In this document: positions 1 to 9,200 of the stretch, piece by piece
Position numbering within the stretch: the stretch's first letter is position 1
Layout of the letters: every line of letters begins with the position of its first letter
Assembly (NCBI RefSeq): GCF_000425705.1
Contig: NZ_AUDY01000008.1
Location: 558,001-622,000 of the forward strand
DNA length: 64,000 nucleotides
Source: Halobacillus kuroshimensis DSM 18393
GTDB taxonomy: Bacteria; Bacillota; Bacilli; Bacillales; Halobacillaceae
Direction of reading: 5' to 3'
Notes under the pieces: generated by a model
What the model was told of the DNA's origin: nothing
Seen by the model: the letters and a program-made list of their open reading frames with translations, nothing else
Databases searched by the model: none
Program-made: the position numbers and the translations under genes

Positions 1-45
1 AAGCAGGCACGCAGTCTCTCAGAGGGTGCCCGATTGAAAATGTGA
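1..45 (+). CDS. yktA: C-terminal end of a UPF0223 (YktA-like) protein, partial
   Basis: Frame 1 is open from the window edge to a TGA at 43-45 and encodes 14 residues ending ARLKM. In B. subtilis yktA lies next to yktB, and I recall UPF0223 proteins ending in a similar Ala-Arg/Lys-rich stretch closing with a KM. The call rests on position, the convergent orientation with yktB and this short tail. Only the upstream sequence can confirm it. Confidence 0.45.
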   Translation, partial: KQARSLSEGARLKM

Positions 46-51
46 AGAAAA

Positions 52-80
52 AAGAGACACACGTCTGACGTGTGTCTCTT
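52..80. terminator. Convergent hairpin terminator between yktA end and yktB
   Basis: A perfect 12-bp stem (52-63 with 69-80) encloses a 5-nt loop. Read on the minus strand it is followed by a run of T (A run at 46-53), so it ends yktB. It overlaps the yktB stop codon and may also stop the gene entering from the left edge. Confidence 0.85.
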
Positions 81-720
81 ACTTTTCTTCCAGTTGTTTC
101 GTAAAACGATATAAAGGCTCCAGCGTCTGGAATGTCTCGCGGCAGAATTCAATGAAGGCCTCAGGATCCTTCAATCGGTCATCTCCACGCTGAAGCTGAC
201 GTCCACATAGGATTTCGGCTTTCTTGACTGTTTTCAACCGTTCCGTCATTTTGGAAAATGCTTCGTCATCCACATCACTGTGAGGGGCCGCTTCAGGCTT
301 CGTATGATCGACAGACCACACATAATCCTCAGGGATGTGCGAAAGGATATCCTCTTTATTCTCTTCCAGCTTGGAAGCGAAGTCTACTTTGATTGGACTT
401 TCATAAATGACGGCAAACCATACAAATACGTGAGTTTCCCACAAGCCGATCTGGAAGTGGGGGAGTTTTTTATAGCCGCGTTTACTGGAGGCGAGAGCGG
501 CCCACGTATCGTTTGGCGGATTGGTTTTGCGACGGGCATGCCTGGCGACGTGGACAAACATTTCATCGCCTGTCATAGCTGTAACATCCGCTGAAAGTTC
601 TTGCGCTGCCGCTTCAAGCTTAGGGGAGATCCTTTCCCGCAGAGCTTCCATTCGATTTTCCAGTCCGGGAATGGAAAATACGTCAAAGTCTTCTTGTTTA
701 AAGCCTGTAAAAGTCGTCAA
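79..720 (-). CDS. yktB: YktB-like DUF1054 (UPF0637) protein
   Basis: A 213-residue protein of the DUF1054 family, whose molecular role is unknown. It resembles B. subtilis YktB along its length: a TGDEMF segment, an ARRKTNPPNDTW segment and the LPHFQIGLW core are all visible. The reading frame stays open upstream to an ATG at 747, but that start lacks a ribosome site. A TTG at 720 is preceded by GGAG with 7-nt spacing and matches the usual N-terminus of the family, so I chose TTG. It probably transcribes alone, ending at the hairpin at 52-80. Confidence 0.88.
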   Translation of the reverse strand: MTTFTGFKQEDFDVFSIPGLENRMEALRERISPKLEAAAQELSADVTAMTGDEMFVHVARHARRKTNPPNDTWAALASSKRGYKKLPHFQIGLWETHVFVWFAVIYESPIKVDFASKLEENKEDILSHIPEDYVWSVDHTKPEAAPHSDVDDEAFSKMTERLKTVKKAEILCGRQLQRGDDRLKDPEAFIEFCRETFQTLEPLYRFTKQLEEK

Positions 721-900
721 ACTATCATCTCCTACCATTTCTTCCATAATAGTTTAACACAATTCGACAAAGTTACTAAGGGATGTGTTTGACTGGTTTG
801 AAGCTGTGAAAAATGGGTTACATATAAGTAATCTAATTGAAACTTCTGTCGTTAAAGCCACATATATATATGGTAAGGATTTAAAAGGGAGGGATTGGCA

Positions 901-1089
901 ATGAAACATGTTATGGAAGCGTTGCGTAAGAGAGAAGCTGAAGAGAAGCTCCCGGTAATCCGTATGGAGATTGATTATGAACTGGTCACCCTGCATGATG
1001 CCATGATTGCAGGAGACGCCGAGCAGATGTCAAAGACAAAAAGGCGCCTGATTGAACTTCGTAAACAATTGATTGAATGGTCGATCTAG
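901..1089 (+). CDS. ykzI: Small YkzI-like conserved protein
   Basis: A 62-residue, highly charged, helical protein without Cys or membrane segments. The start is ATG 901 behind GGGAGGG (887-893), 7 nt away; the in-frame TTG at 895 would sit directly against the ribosome site. Its place between yktB and the inositol-phosphatase gene is that of B. subtilis ykzI, which is also a small protein of unknown function. Name by synteny and size; function unknown. Confidence 0.7.
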   Translation: MKHVMEALRKREAEEKLPVIRMEIDYELVTLHDAMIAGDAEQMSKTKRRLIELRKQLIEWSI

Positions 1090-1092
1090 AAC

Positions 1093-1122
1093 CAGGCAGC
1101 GATAAAGTTGCCTGTTTTTTTT
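1093..1122 (+). terminator. Intrinsic terminator after ykzI-like gene
   Basis: Stem 1093-1100 with 1107-1114 (one G-T pair), loop of 6 nt, then eight T residues. It lies directly after the stop at 1089, so the small gene forms its own transcript. Confidence 0.88.
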
Positions 1123-1273
1123 GTTCCCTGTAAAGGGATGAATCCTGTACCGCAAGCCTCCCTCTACCAATTGAGGCAGCTTGAAAGATTTGTGTTGGAA
1201 GAGGATCAAACATGCATTTGTTGTCTGCATTTGGTACGATTAAAGGTGAGACTGATAAAAGGGGTACGATGCT

Positions 1274-2083
1274 ATGGATCAACAGACAAAGAATGAAGTG
1301 TTCGATCAAGCTAAAGCATGGATACTGGAAGCGGGCGAGCGGATCAAATCAAACATTGATGCCCCCCGTTCCATTGAAACGAAATCCAATCCGAATGACC
1401 TTGTAACAGAAATGGATCAGCAGACGGAACAATTTTTCGCAGAGAAAATTAAAAGTGCCTACCCGGATCATTATCTGCTTGGAGAAGAAGGTTTTGGGGA
1501 TGAACTGGAAGACCTCGGAGGGACCGTCTGGATTGTGGACCCTATTGACGGCACGATGAACTTCGTCCACCAAAAACGCAATTTTGCTATATCCATCGGC
1601 ATTTACGTAGATGGTATAGGGGAAATCGGCTTTATTTATAACGTCATGGAAGGGACTCTTTACACAGCGAAACGAGGGGAAGGGGCATGGAAAAACGATG
1701 CGCAGCTTCCACAGCTTAGTAAAGAACGTCCATTAAAGCAGTCGATTCTCGCTTTGAATACAACCTGGCTCATTCCTGAAAACCCATTTATAGAACATAA
1801 AGGGGTGGAAGAACTGGTGAAGACGCTTAGAAGCACGCGTTCTTACGGGTCTGCCGCTCTTGAACTTGCATTCGTCGCTGAAGGTATTCTCGATGGATAT
1901 TTAACGATGACCCTCATGCCCTGGGATTATGCAGCAGGTAGTATCCTCGTCCGCGAAGTAGGTGGAATCGTTACCCGTGCAGATAAAGAAGATCTGGATC
2001 TATTAAATAAAACAACCGTGCTTGCCTGCCGGTCCAACATTCATGAAGAAATCATCAACGATTATGTACAGCTGAAAAGATAG
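1274..2083 (+). CDS. yktC: Inositol monophosphatase family protein (SuhB/YktC)
   Basis: A 269-residue Mg2+-dependent phosphatase of the inositol monophosphatase family, probably dephosphorylating myo-inositol phosphates or related sugar phosphates in the cytosol. The metal-site motifs are visible: a GEEG segment near residue 72, the WIVDPIDGTMNF signature near residues 85-96 and a late MPWDYAAG motif near residues 214-221. Length matches the family. Start ATG 1274 follows an AAAAGGGG ribosome site about 10 nt upstream. A perfect hairpin ends it at 2087. It occupies the yktC position of B. subtilis. Confidence 0.93.
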   Translation: MDQQTKNEVFDQAKAWILEAGERIKSNIDAPRSIETKSNPNDLVTEMDQQTEQFFAEKIKSAYPDHYLLGEEGFGDELEDLGGTVWIVDPIDGTMNFVHQKRNFAISIGIYVDGIGEIGFIYNVMEGTLYTAKRGEGAWKNDAQLPQLSKERPLKQSILALNTTWLIPENPFIEHKGVEELVKTLRSTRSYGSAALELAFVAEGILDGYLTMTLMPWDYAAGSILVREVGGIVTRADKEDLDLLNKTTVLACRSNIHEEIINDYVQLKR

Positions 2084-2086
2084 AAC

Positions 2087-2118
2087 ACAAGCGACCTTGG
2101 GAAAAGGTCGCTTGTTTT
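2087..2118 (+). terminator. Intrinsic terminator after yktC
   Basis: Perfect 12-bp stem (2087-2098 with 2104-2115), 5-nt loop, then TTTTGT. It lies between convergent yktC and the small ylaF-like gene; the T-run favours the plus strand. Confidence 0.88.
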
Positions 2119-2131
2119 GTGTGCGGATGAA

Positions 2132-2305
2132 TTAATCAGCATGAATTTCATCCCGTTTTCTTTTGCGGCGGAGACCGACGCTCATAAGAGCAAATCCGGA
2201 GAGGAAGAGGAGTCCGGCCAGCCAGAACAATTTCTGGCCGATGGCAAATCCGACAAAAACGAAAGATAAAATAACAAGAACAGCAAGCAGTGCATTGTTC
2301 ATCAT
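2132..2305 (-). CDS. ylaF: YlaF-like small membrane protein (DUF5325-type)
   Basis: A 57-residue protein read from the reverse complement. It has two hydrophobic stretches (about residues 5-22 and 28-45) separated by GQK, then a basic tail RRKRKR. AGAGGTG lies 9-10 nt before ATG 2305. Size, topology and position next to ylaH match B. subtilis YlaF (DUF5325), a small membrane protein of unknown function. In B. subtilis typA lies between ylaF and ylaH; here it does not. Confidence 0.72.
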   Translation of the reverse strand: MMNNALLAVLVILSFVFVGFAIGQKLFWLAGLLFLSGFALMSVGLRRKRKRDEIHAD

Positions 2306-2437
2306 GGTCTAAAATCACCTCTATTCGATACCAGTATATCGGATTTTAACGCGGATGAAAATGGTTTCACGGGTAGCAACTCTGTCTCGTTTCTAGTAAT
2401 ATAGAAAAAAGGACAGGATCTCATGAGGAGGAACATC

Positions 2438-2815
2438 ATGCAGGATACATCGACGCTTCCAGTACCGACGGATTTATGGCCGGTGGCCGACTTCTTCTTC
2501 CGCGGGCTTGGAAGCGAAGTGAATTTAAATGATGAAAGCGAAGTAACGATGTTGTTTCGTTCATTTATGCTGTTATACTTAACGACTGTCATTTTAGCAG
2601 TTATTACATTCAAACTGGGATTTGCAAGGAAACTCCCTTTGCTGAAGACCATTGTTGTTTATGCCGTTCTTATTATCGGTACGTTCGTGTTGACGTTGAT
2701 TCTGGGACTGAATCTGCCTGTACCAGAAAGTCTGCTTGTAGCCGCATTGATCCTTGGTATTTACAGGGTGAGGCTTCACAGGGAGCGCTCGGCCAGGCAG
2801 CAGGGAGAATCGTAA
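2438..2815 (+). CDS. ylaH: YlaH-like membrane protein
   Basis: A 125-residue protein with a polar N-terminus and about three hydrophobic helices (residues 43-60, 67-85 and 88-102), ending in a basic Arg/His-rich tail. This is the pattern of the YlaH-like family, whose role is unknown (B. subtilis ylaH is reported as cold-induced). Start ATG 2438 has GAGGAGG 6 nt upstream; the in-frame ATG 2423 overlaps that site and was rejected. A strong hairpin at 2824 ends the gene. Confidence 0.85.
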   Translation: MQDTSTLPVPTDLWPVADFFFRGLGSEVNLNDESEVTMLFRSFMLLYLTTVILAVITFKLGFARKLPLLKTIVVYAVLIIGTFVLTLILGLNLPVPESLLVAALILGIYRVRLHRERSARQQGES

Positions 2816-2823
2816 AACGGGAA

Positions 2824-2854
2824 AACCCGGCTTCATTGAGAAGCCGGGTTTTTT
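2824..2854. terminator. Bidirectional terminator between ylaH and ylaI
   Basis: Perfect 10-bp stem (2824-2833 with 2841-2850) with T-run 2849-2854 on the plus strand. An A-rich 2819-2825 gives TTTT on the minus strand. It serves convergent ylaH and ylaI. Confidence 0.9.
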
Positions 2855-2858
2855 ATCA

Positions 2859-3062
2859 TTAACTTAAATGTTTTTCTCTTTTACGCTCGCGATGGAATTT
2901 GAAATCACCGGTGGCCAGTCTTTTTTTCGTATTCTCAGCTATACGCTCATGACATGGCTGACACATATACGTGTTGATCCTCCGGTTTCTTAACCGTTTC
3001 GCCTGAAGACAGTAGCTGTCTATTTTTTCAATATGATCACAAATCACGCATTGGACACGCAT
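2859..3062 (-). CDS. ylaI: YlaI-like zinc-ribbon protein (DUF2197)
   Basis: A 67-residue basic protein with an N-terminal CxxC (residues 5-8) and a second CxxC (34-37), forming a predicted zinc ribbon, followed by a Lys/Arg-rich tail. Size and Cys spacing fit the YlaI (DUF2197) family, of unknown function. AGAGGTGAG precedes ATG 3062. Position between ylaH and ylaJ agrees with B. subtilis. Confidence 0.88.
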   Translation of the reverse strand: MRVQCVICDHIEKIDSYCLQAKRLRNRRINTYMCQPCHERIAENTKKRLATGDFKFHRERKREKHLS

Positions 3063-3200
3063 ATACTCACCTCTATTTTCTTAATACGGTTTCCTCTAGT
3101 GTAACACATGTGAAAATTTAGAAATAGATGGAGTTTCCACGTTTTAACGGAACTTGGTTTGGGAACTGTAATTACAGAAGTCATGGAAAGGATGATGATA

Positions 3201-3485
3201 GTGAGAAAACGCTGGATGGTTACAGCAGCAGGCGCCGTTGCCGGAGGGGTAGCTGCCTATTTTCTAAAAGACGGTGACAACAGACAGAAAGTAAAGGATA
3301 AAGCAGGTTCACTTCAAAACCGCCTGAAAAAAGGTGACGATATGCCGATTGAGGAAGCGGGTAAACCGGAAACCGCTGATCTGGAAAACTCTAAAATGGT
3401 AAATGAGGGATCCCAGTTTGGCGTTCAGTACTATAATGAACTGACAGAAAAGGAAAGAGAAATTCTGGAAAAAAGCAACAGCTAA
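3201..3485 (+). CDS. Unrecognised small single-span membrane protein
   Basis: A 94-residue protein: short basic N-terminus, one Ala/Gly-rich hydrophobic stretch (residues 5-20, small-residue zipper-like), then a charged, probably helical tail. This loosely recalls YtxH-type proteins, but I do not recognise the family. GTG 3201 is favoured because AAAGGA lies 8-10 nt upstream; earlier in-frame ATGs at 3192 and 3195 sit on that site. It stands alone between ylaI and ylaJ, both on the other strand, and is followed by a strong hairpin. Confidence 0.65.
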   Translation: MRKRWMVTAAGAVAGGVAAYFLKDGDNRQKVKDKAGSLQNRLKKGDDMPIEEAGKPETADLENSKMVNEGSQFGVQYYNELTEKEREILEKSNS

Positions 3486-3511
3486 ATCCTTTTTAGGATT
3501 TAGCTGTTTTT
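3477..3511. terminator. Bidirectional terminator between 3201-3485 gene and ylaJ
   Basis: Perfect 13-bp stem (3477-3489 with 3496-3508) with T-runs on both strands. It overlaps the stop codon of the plus-strand gene and lies just past the ylaJ stop. Confidence 0.9.
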
Positions 3512-3516
3512 CTGTA

Positions 3517-4095
3517 CTAATTGGAATGCGATTGTTCCTTCTCTACTTGATCCAGTTTTTCCTGTTCTTTTTCCGGAATGGAGTCCTGGTTGTCATTGGA
3601 TCCCGGTTCTTCATTGATAGGGCCTTCCGGCATGTATCGGGCAATAATCTGGCTTAGTTCATCGGTCAAGGCGTGGACCGGGTGACCCTGAGAGGCTTTG
3701 TCCCCGATCCCTCTGAGGCGTTCGACGATATCAGCATCCGCAAATACGGCGGCCTGCTTTCCGTAAGGATCATTTTTCAGCGCCTCAGCAACTGAATATT
3801 TAATAACACCGACTCTGGACCGGTCCAGGTTTTTGTCTACATCGATGCCGACTGCTACATAATCACCGAGAACGACGGCTGTGGCATCATGGACATCCGG
3901 AACTTGTACAGCGAGCTCTGCTAAATGTTCGGCTGCTTCTTCGCTTGTCAGCGTCTTTTTCTCGATGGGATCAGAATCAGATACGTATTTGTACTTTGGA
4001 TCGCTCTGCTTTTCTTCCAGGAGAGATTGTTCATTTTCACCCTGCTGACAGGCACTAAGGAGTAGGAAAGCAGCTATCAATAGAAACTTCTTCAA
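3517..4095 (-). CDS. ylaJ: YhcN/YlaJ family sporulation lipoprotein
   Basis: A 192-residue lipoprotein: signal peptide of about 15 residues with lipobox LSAC (Cys16), then a YhcN/YlaJ domain (about residues 55-160, including the VAVGIDVD region), and a very acidic, Gln/Glu-rich C-terminus. YhcN/YlaJ proteins are associated with spore membranes and germination or outgrowth in B. subtilis. Start is TTG 4095. It lies downstream of the ylaL-like gene on the same strand but behind a terminator, so it is probably transcribed separately. The acidic tail is consistent with a salt-adapted host. Confidence 0.85.
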   Translation of the reverse strand: MKKFLLIAAFLLLSACQQGENEQSLLEEKQSDPKYKYVSDSDPIEKKTLTSEEAAEHLAELAVQVPDVHDATAVVLGDYVAVGIDVDKNLDRSRVGVIKYSVAEALKNDPYGKQAAVFADADIVERLRGIGDKASQGHPVHALTDELSQIIARYMPEGPINEEPGSNDNQDSIPEKEQEKLDQVEKEQSHSN

Positions 4096-4147
4096 AGGAA
4101 ACCACCACTTTTTTTACTTATAGTCTGTGTCTGAGGAGAGATAATAT

Positions 4148-4178
4148 ACAAAAAGGACAGCTGGAGGCAGCCGTCCTT
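4148..4178 (-). terminator. Intrinsic terminator after ylaL-like gene
   Basis: Minus-strand hairpin: 4170-4178 pairs with 4153-4161, followed by T residues (A run 4150-4154). It separates the ylaL-like gene from ylaJ. Confidence 0.8.
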
Positions 4179-4183
4179 CGTCT

Positions 4184-4678
4184 TTACTGAAATACGATTT
4201 TTTTAATTCCTTTGACAGGAGTGTCGCGGTTCGAACCATCTCCGAAATATAAATGAACAGGCCCCTGAGTCTGTAAAGGTTTTCCGTTTTCTGCAAATAA
4301 AAGAAGGGCATCTTTCAAATCATCGGCATGGATGATTTCTTCTCCCTGATCGGAAACGAGCGCCGCTTTTTCTGAATCCGCGGAAGGCTCACTGGTTTGC
4401 AGGAAAGGTAGAAGGGGCATTAGGAAAGTGCCGTTTATAATTCTCTGCTTTTCGTACCGGTTGATGCTTTTATTTACAGGTGGATTCAGTTTCTGCTGGT
4501 AAACTTCTCTGTCGAAGCGGAGGGATTTCCGTTTCAGTTCATCCTCCTCCTCAGGGGACACTTCCGGGGATTCCCCTTCAAATGCTTCAGTAAATGTTAA
4601 TTTGCGGTCATCAAAAATCCATACGGTGGGGTCTAAAGTAATCGGGAATTTTACTTTTCCAGTTAGTTGAACAATCAT
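4184..4678 (-). CDS. ylaL: YlaL-like conserved protein of unknown function
   Basis: A 164-residue soluble protein that opens with a beta-rich segment (MIVQLTGKVKFPITLDPTVW) and has an acidic middle (about residues 34-50). I see no catalytic motif. ATG 4678 is chosen because AAAGGTGG lies 8 nt upstream; the in-frame GTG at 4690 is inside that site. Its position between ylaJ and the glutaminase, divergent from the latter, is that of ylaL. In B. subtilis phoH (ylaK) lies between ylaJ and ylaL; here it is missing. The name is by synteny. Confidence 0.65.
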   Translation of the reverse strand: MIVQLTGKVKFPITLDPTVWIFDDRKLTFTEAFEGESPEVSPEEEDELKRKSLRFDREVYQQKLNPPVNKSINRYEKQRIINGTFLMPLLPFLQTSEPSADSEKAALVSDQGEEIIHADDLKDALLLFAENGKPLQTQGPVHLYFGDGSNRDTPVKGIKKIVFQ

Positions 4679-4768
4679 GGCTGAAGCCACCTTTCAAAAT
4701 AGTAAGAATCATCCATCCAAAATCATAGCAGATAATGAATTCGATTTCATTAAAGGAGGCTCTTTTCT

Positions 4769-5698
4769 TTGATTAAAGATATTTCTGAACAAGTATTAAA
4801 TGAATGGCTTGATAATGTTCGTCCCTACGCCTACGATGGCCAGGTGGCCGATTATATACCTGCACTGGGCAGACAAAATCCTGAAGACCTGGCCGTTGCC
4901 ATCCATTACTTGGATGGGGACACGGTAGAAGCGGGACAGACGGAAGTCCGTTTTACGCTTCAAAGCATATCGAAAGTCATCTCCCTGGCCCTGGCTCTAA
5001 TGGATAATGGGGAAGAGTATGTGTTCGACAGAGTGGGGATGGAGCCGACTGGTGATCCGTTCCACTCCATTTACAGACTGGAGCAGATCCCATCCAAGCC
5101 GCTGAATCCGATGATCAATGCCGGGGCGCTTGCTGTGACCAACATGATTCACGGGGCGACACCTGACGAAAAAGTTGGTCGTCTTTTGAGCTTTGTTCAT
5201 GATTTAACTGATGATCACAGCATCCGCTACAACGAAGAAGTGGCAAGTTCAGAATTCGAAACGGCCTTTTTGAACCGTTCCCTGTTGTTTTATATGAAGC
5301 AGCACCAGATCGTGACCGGCAGTGTAGAGGAAACGCTCGATGCTTATACAAAACAGTGTGCGATTGAAGTCAACGTCTGTCAGCTTGCACGGATCGGGGC
5401 TCTGCTCGCCAATGAGGGACGGGACATTTCCTCGGGTCGCCGGATCATTCCGAAGCATCTTGCCCGTATCTGTAAAACCTTTATGGTTACCTGCGGGATG
5501 TATGATGCTTCCGGGTCCTTTGCCATTAAAGTTGGAATTCCTGCCAAAAGCGGTGTCTCCGGATCGGTTCTGGCTTCTCTGAATAATTTCGGAGGGATAG
5601 CTGTCTATGGTCCGAGCCTGGATGAAAAAGGAAACAGTGTCGTAGGGTTGAAGCTTCTGGAAACATTGTCCAATCGATACGACCTCTCCATCTTCTAA
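4769..5698 (+). CDS. glsA: Glutaminase
   Basis: A 309-residue cytosolic glutaminase of the serine-dependent beta-lactamase-like fold, hydrolysing glutamine to glutamate and ammonia. The nucleophile and lysine are in SISK (near residue 66). NPMINAGAL (near residue 112) and a late SGVSGS motif are conserved family elements. The start is TTG 4769 behind a full AAAGGAGG site 9 nt away. Length fits the family (about 310). It is the ylaM position of B. subtilis (glsA2). Glutamate from this enzyme could also serve as an osmolyte, which is inference. Confidence 0.95.
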   Translation: MIKDISEQVLNEWLDNVRPYAYDGQVADYIPALGRQNPEDLAVAIHYLDGDTVEAGQTEVRFTLQSISKVISLALALMDNGEEYVFDRVGMEPTGDPFHSIYRLEQIPSKPLNPMINAGALAVTNMIHGATPDEKVGRLLSFVHDLTDDHSIRYNEEVASSEFETAFLNRSLLFYMKQHQIVTGSVEETLDAYTKQCAIEVNVCQLARIGALLANEGRDISSGRRIIPKHLARICKTFMVTCGMYDASGSFAIKVGIPAKSGVSGSVLASLNNFGGIAVYGPSLDEKGNSVVGLKLLETLSNRYDLSIF

Positions 5699-5782
5699 GC
5701 CGCCTCCATTCCATTGTTGCAATTTTCACGCCGAGACGATAATATAGTTAGAAGAAAGACTTGTGTAATGGAGGGGATTTCA

Positions 5783-6064
5783 ATGTTGTCTGATGTGGCT
5801 GTGGATCATCGGGAAAAAGCCTATGCCCTTCTAAAAGCTGACGCTGATAAAATATTAAGACTGATTAAAGTCCAAATGGATAATCTCACAATGCCCCAGT
5901 GTCCACTATATGAAGAAGTTTTAGATACACAGATGTTTGGATTATCCCGTGAAATACATTTCGCAGTTCGCTTGAATTTAATCAGCGAAGTAGAAGGTAA
6001 GGATTTACTGGATAACTTGGAAAAGCAGCTGAACGTTCTGCACGAAGCTGCCCAGAAGTCATAA
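5783..6064 (+). CDS. ylaN: YlaN (UPF0358) protein
   Basis: A 93-residue helical protein almost identical in its middle to B. subtilis YlaN; it carries the invariant block around [20 protein letters not shown] (residues 37-56). YlaN is known to bind Fur and affect iron homeostasis, and is needed for growth in low iron. Start ATG 5783 follows GGAGGGG; the longer frame from 5714 has no family support. In most Bacillus ftsW follows; here a terminator and pycA follow directly. Confidence 0.93.
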   Translation: MLSDVAVDHREKAYALLKADADKILRLIKVQMDNLTMPQCPLYEEVLDTQMFGLSREIHFAVRLNLISEVEGKDLLDNLEKQLNVLHEAAQKS

Positions 6065-6067
6065 AAT

Positions 6068-6112
6068 AAAGCTCAAATTGCGACAGATCCTGTTGTAGTT
6101 TGAGCTTTTTTT
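6068..6112 (+). terminator. Intrinsic terminator after ylaN
   Basis: Stem 6068-6077 with 6099-6108, with an inner ACAG/CTGT pairing, then seven T residues. It separates ylaN from pycA. Confidence 0.87.
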
Positions 6113-6248
6113 ATGTCATTTCTTAAAAGAACGGACGCTTCTAGTCGGGGTAAATGTAAAATTGTCAGATTTGAAGGAATTTTGCCACGGTATGAAGAAT
6201 CTAGGTAAGTGGAGCAAAAGATTTTACGTACATAGAGGGAGTGGGAGA

Positions 6249-9200
6249 ATGACAGAGGCAAAGAAGATCAGTAAAGTACTTGTGGCGAATCGTGGAGAGA
6301 TTGCCATTCGTGTATTCAGGGCGTGTACAGAGCTTAATATCCGCACAGTAGCGGTGTATTCCCAGGAAGACACTGGTTCCTATCATCGTTATAAAGCTGA
6401 TGAGGCTTACCTCGTTGGGGCAGGGAAAAAGCCGATTGATGCGTACCTTGATATTGAAGGCATGATCGATATTGCCAAAAGTGTCGGAGTGGATGCCATT
6501 CATCCAGGCTATGGTTTTCTATCTGAAAATATTCAATTTGCCAGACGTTGTGAAGAAGAAGGGATCGTTTTCATCGGTCCGACCAGTGACCATTTAAATA
6601 TGTTCGGGGATAAGGTGAAAGCAAGGGATCAGGCTGTTCAGGCAGGCATACCGGTGATCCCGGGCAGTGATGGACCAGTGACAGGGTTGAAGGAAATTCA
6701 CGATTTCGGAGCCAAGCATGGTTTCCCTCTTATGATTAAAGCAGCTATGGGAGGGGGCGGCCGGGGAATGAGAGTGGTCCGAAGTGCTGAAACACTTGAC
6801 GAGTCGTATGACCGTGCCCGTTCGGAAGCGAGAGCAGCTTTTGGAAGTGATGAAGTCTACGTTGAAAAGCTGATTGAGGAACCCAAGCATATCGAGGTGC
6901 AGATCATCGGAGACCGCGAAGGAAATATCGTCCATTTATATGAACGGGACTGCTCCGTGCAGAGGCGTCATCAGAAAGTTGTAGAAATTGCTCCGAGTGT
7001 GAATTTGAGTGACCAGCTGAGAGAAGAGATCTGCCAGGCAGCTGTCAAGTTAATGGAAAACGTTTCTTATGTCAACGCCGGAACGGTTGAATTTTTAGTG
7101 ACGGGTGAAGAGTTCTTCTTTATTGAAGTGAATCCACGCGTCCAGGTTGAGCATACCATTACGGAGATGATCACAGGAGTGGATATCGTCCAGACTCAGA
7201 TCATGGTGGCTGAAGGCCGCAGTCTTCACAGCAGCCACATAGGAATTCCGAAGCAGGAAGAGATCCGTACTCATGGGTTTGCTATCCAATCAAGGGTTAC
7301 AACAGAAGACCCGCTTAATAATTTCATGCCCGATACCGGAAAAATTATGGCTTACCGCTCAGGTGGAGGGTTCGGTGTGCGTCTTGATGCGGGCAATGGA
7401 TTTCAGGGAGCGGTTATTTCGCCGTATTATGACTCCCTGCTCGTGAAGTTGTCTACGTGGGCGCTGAGCTTTGATCAGGCGGCACATAAAATGCTGCGGA
7501 ACCTGAAGGAATTCAGAATCCGCGGGATTAAAACGAACATACCGTTTCTGGAAAATGTTGTGCAGCACAAGCAGTTTCTGTCAGGAGAGTATAATACGAC
7601 GTTTATTGACCGGTCTCCGGAGCTTTTTGTCTTTCCCAAGCGGAAAGACCGTGGGACGAAGATGCTTACGTATATAGCGGACAGGACAATTAATGGATTT
7701 GAAGGGTATGGAAACAGGAAGAAGCCGGTGTTCCCTAAGCCGCGTATTCCTTTGATCAAACATTCTGAACGGATGCACGATGGGACGAAACAGATTCTTG
7801 ATGAGCAGGGACCAGAAGGCCTCGCCGCTTGGCTGAAAAGTCAAAAGAAAGTACTGCTGACCGACACCACCTTCCGTGACGCGCATCAATCCCTGCTGGC
7901 TACACGTGTCCGTACAAAAGATCTGGAAAATATTGCGGAACCGACGGCACGTCTGCTGCCGGATTTGTTTTCGCTTGAGATGTGGGGAGGAGCGACTTTT
8001 GATGTTTCCTACCGATTTTTGAATGAAGACCCGTGGGAAAGACTGTTGAAGCTGAGAGCCAAAGCCCCGAACGTGCTCTTCCAAATGCTTTTACGCTCAT
8101 CCAATGCAGTAGGTTATAAAAATTATCCGGATAACCTGATTCGTGAGTTCGTGGATAAGAGTGCATCTGCGGGTATTGATGTCTTCCGGATTTTCGATTC
8201 CTTGAACTGGGTGGAAGGGATGAAGCTGACGATCAATGCGGTTCGGGAATCCGGTAAAGTGGCAGAAGCGGCCATGTGCTATACCGGTGACATCCTTGAT
8301 ACAGGTAGACAAAAATATGACCTGACCTATTATAAAAAGCTGGCGGAGGAACTGGAAGAGGCTGGTGCCCACATCCTCGGAATCAAAGATATGGCGGGAC
8401 TATTAAAACCAGAAGCCGCCTATCAACTGATTTCCACACTGAAGGAAACCGTAGATATTCCGATCCATCTTCATACACATGACACCAGCGGCAATGGACT
8501 GCTCACCTACAGTAAAGCTGTTGATGCAGGCGTGGATGTCGTTGATGTGGCTGCTGGTTCGATGGCCGGCCTTACTTCACAGCCGAGTGCCAACAGCCTC
8601 TACTACGCACTGGAAGGGCATGAGCGTAAGCCTGAACTGAACATCGAATCCTACGAAAAGCTTGGTCATTACTGGGAAGACACCAGAAAATACTATCAGG
8701 ATTTTGAAAGTGGCATGAATGCCCCGCATACCGAGGTGTATGAACACGAAATGCCGGGAGGGCAGCACAGCAACCTTCAGCAGCAGGCAAAAGCTGTCGG
8801 TCTTGGTGAGCGCTGGGACGAAGTGAAGAGTATGTACCGCCGGGTGAACGATATGTTCGGTGATATTGTTAAAGTCACACCTTCCTCCAAAATTGTAGGA
8901 GACATGGCTCTTTATATGGTACAGAATGATTTGAATGAAGATGACATTTATGAAAAAGGAGAGTCTCTTGATTTTCCGGACAGCGTCATTGAGTTTTTCC
9001 AAGGATACCTCGGTCAGCCCTATGGAGGATTTCCGGCTGAACTGCAGCGGATCATTCTGAAAGGAAGAGAACCCATCCAAGTACGCCCTGGAGAACTACT
9101 GGAGCCGGTCGACTTCAATAATTTAAAGGAAACACTCTTCCACTCTCTGGACAGACAGGTGACAAGTTTTGATATGATCAGTTATGCGTTGTATCCGAAG

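Noticed and set aside
763-771. Perfect 0A-box (TTCGACAAA) upstream of yktB
   Set aside because: A 7-bp core match is expected several times by chance in 64 kb on two strands, and yktB has no known Spo0A link.
4114-4311. 65-codon minus-strand ORF overlapping the ylaL-like gene end
   Set aside because: Runs through the terminator in another frame; no ribosome site.
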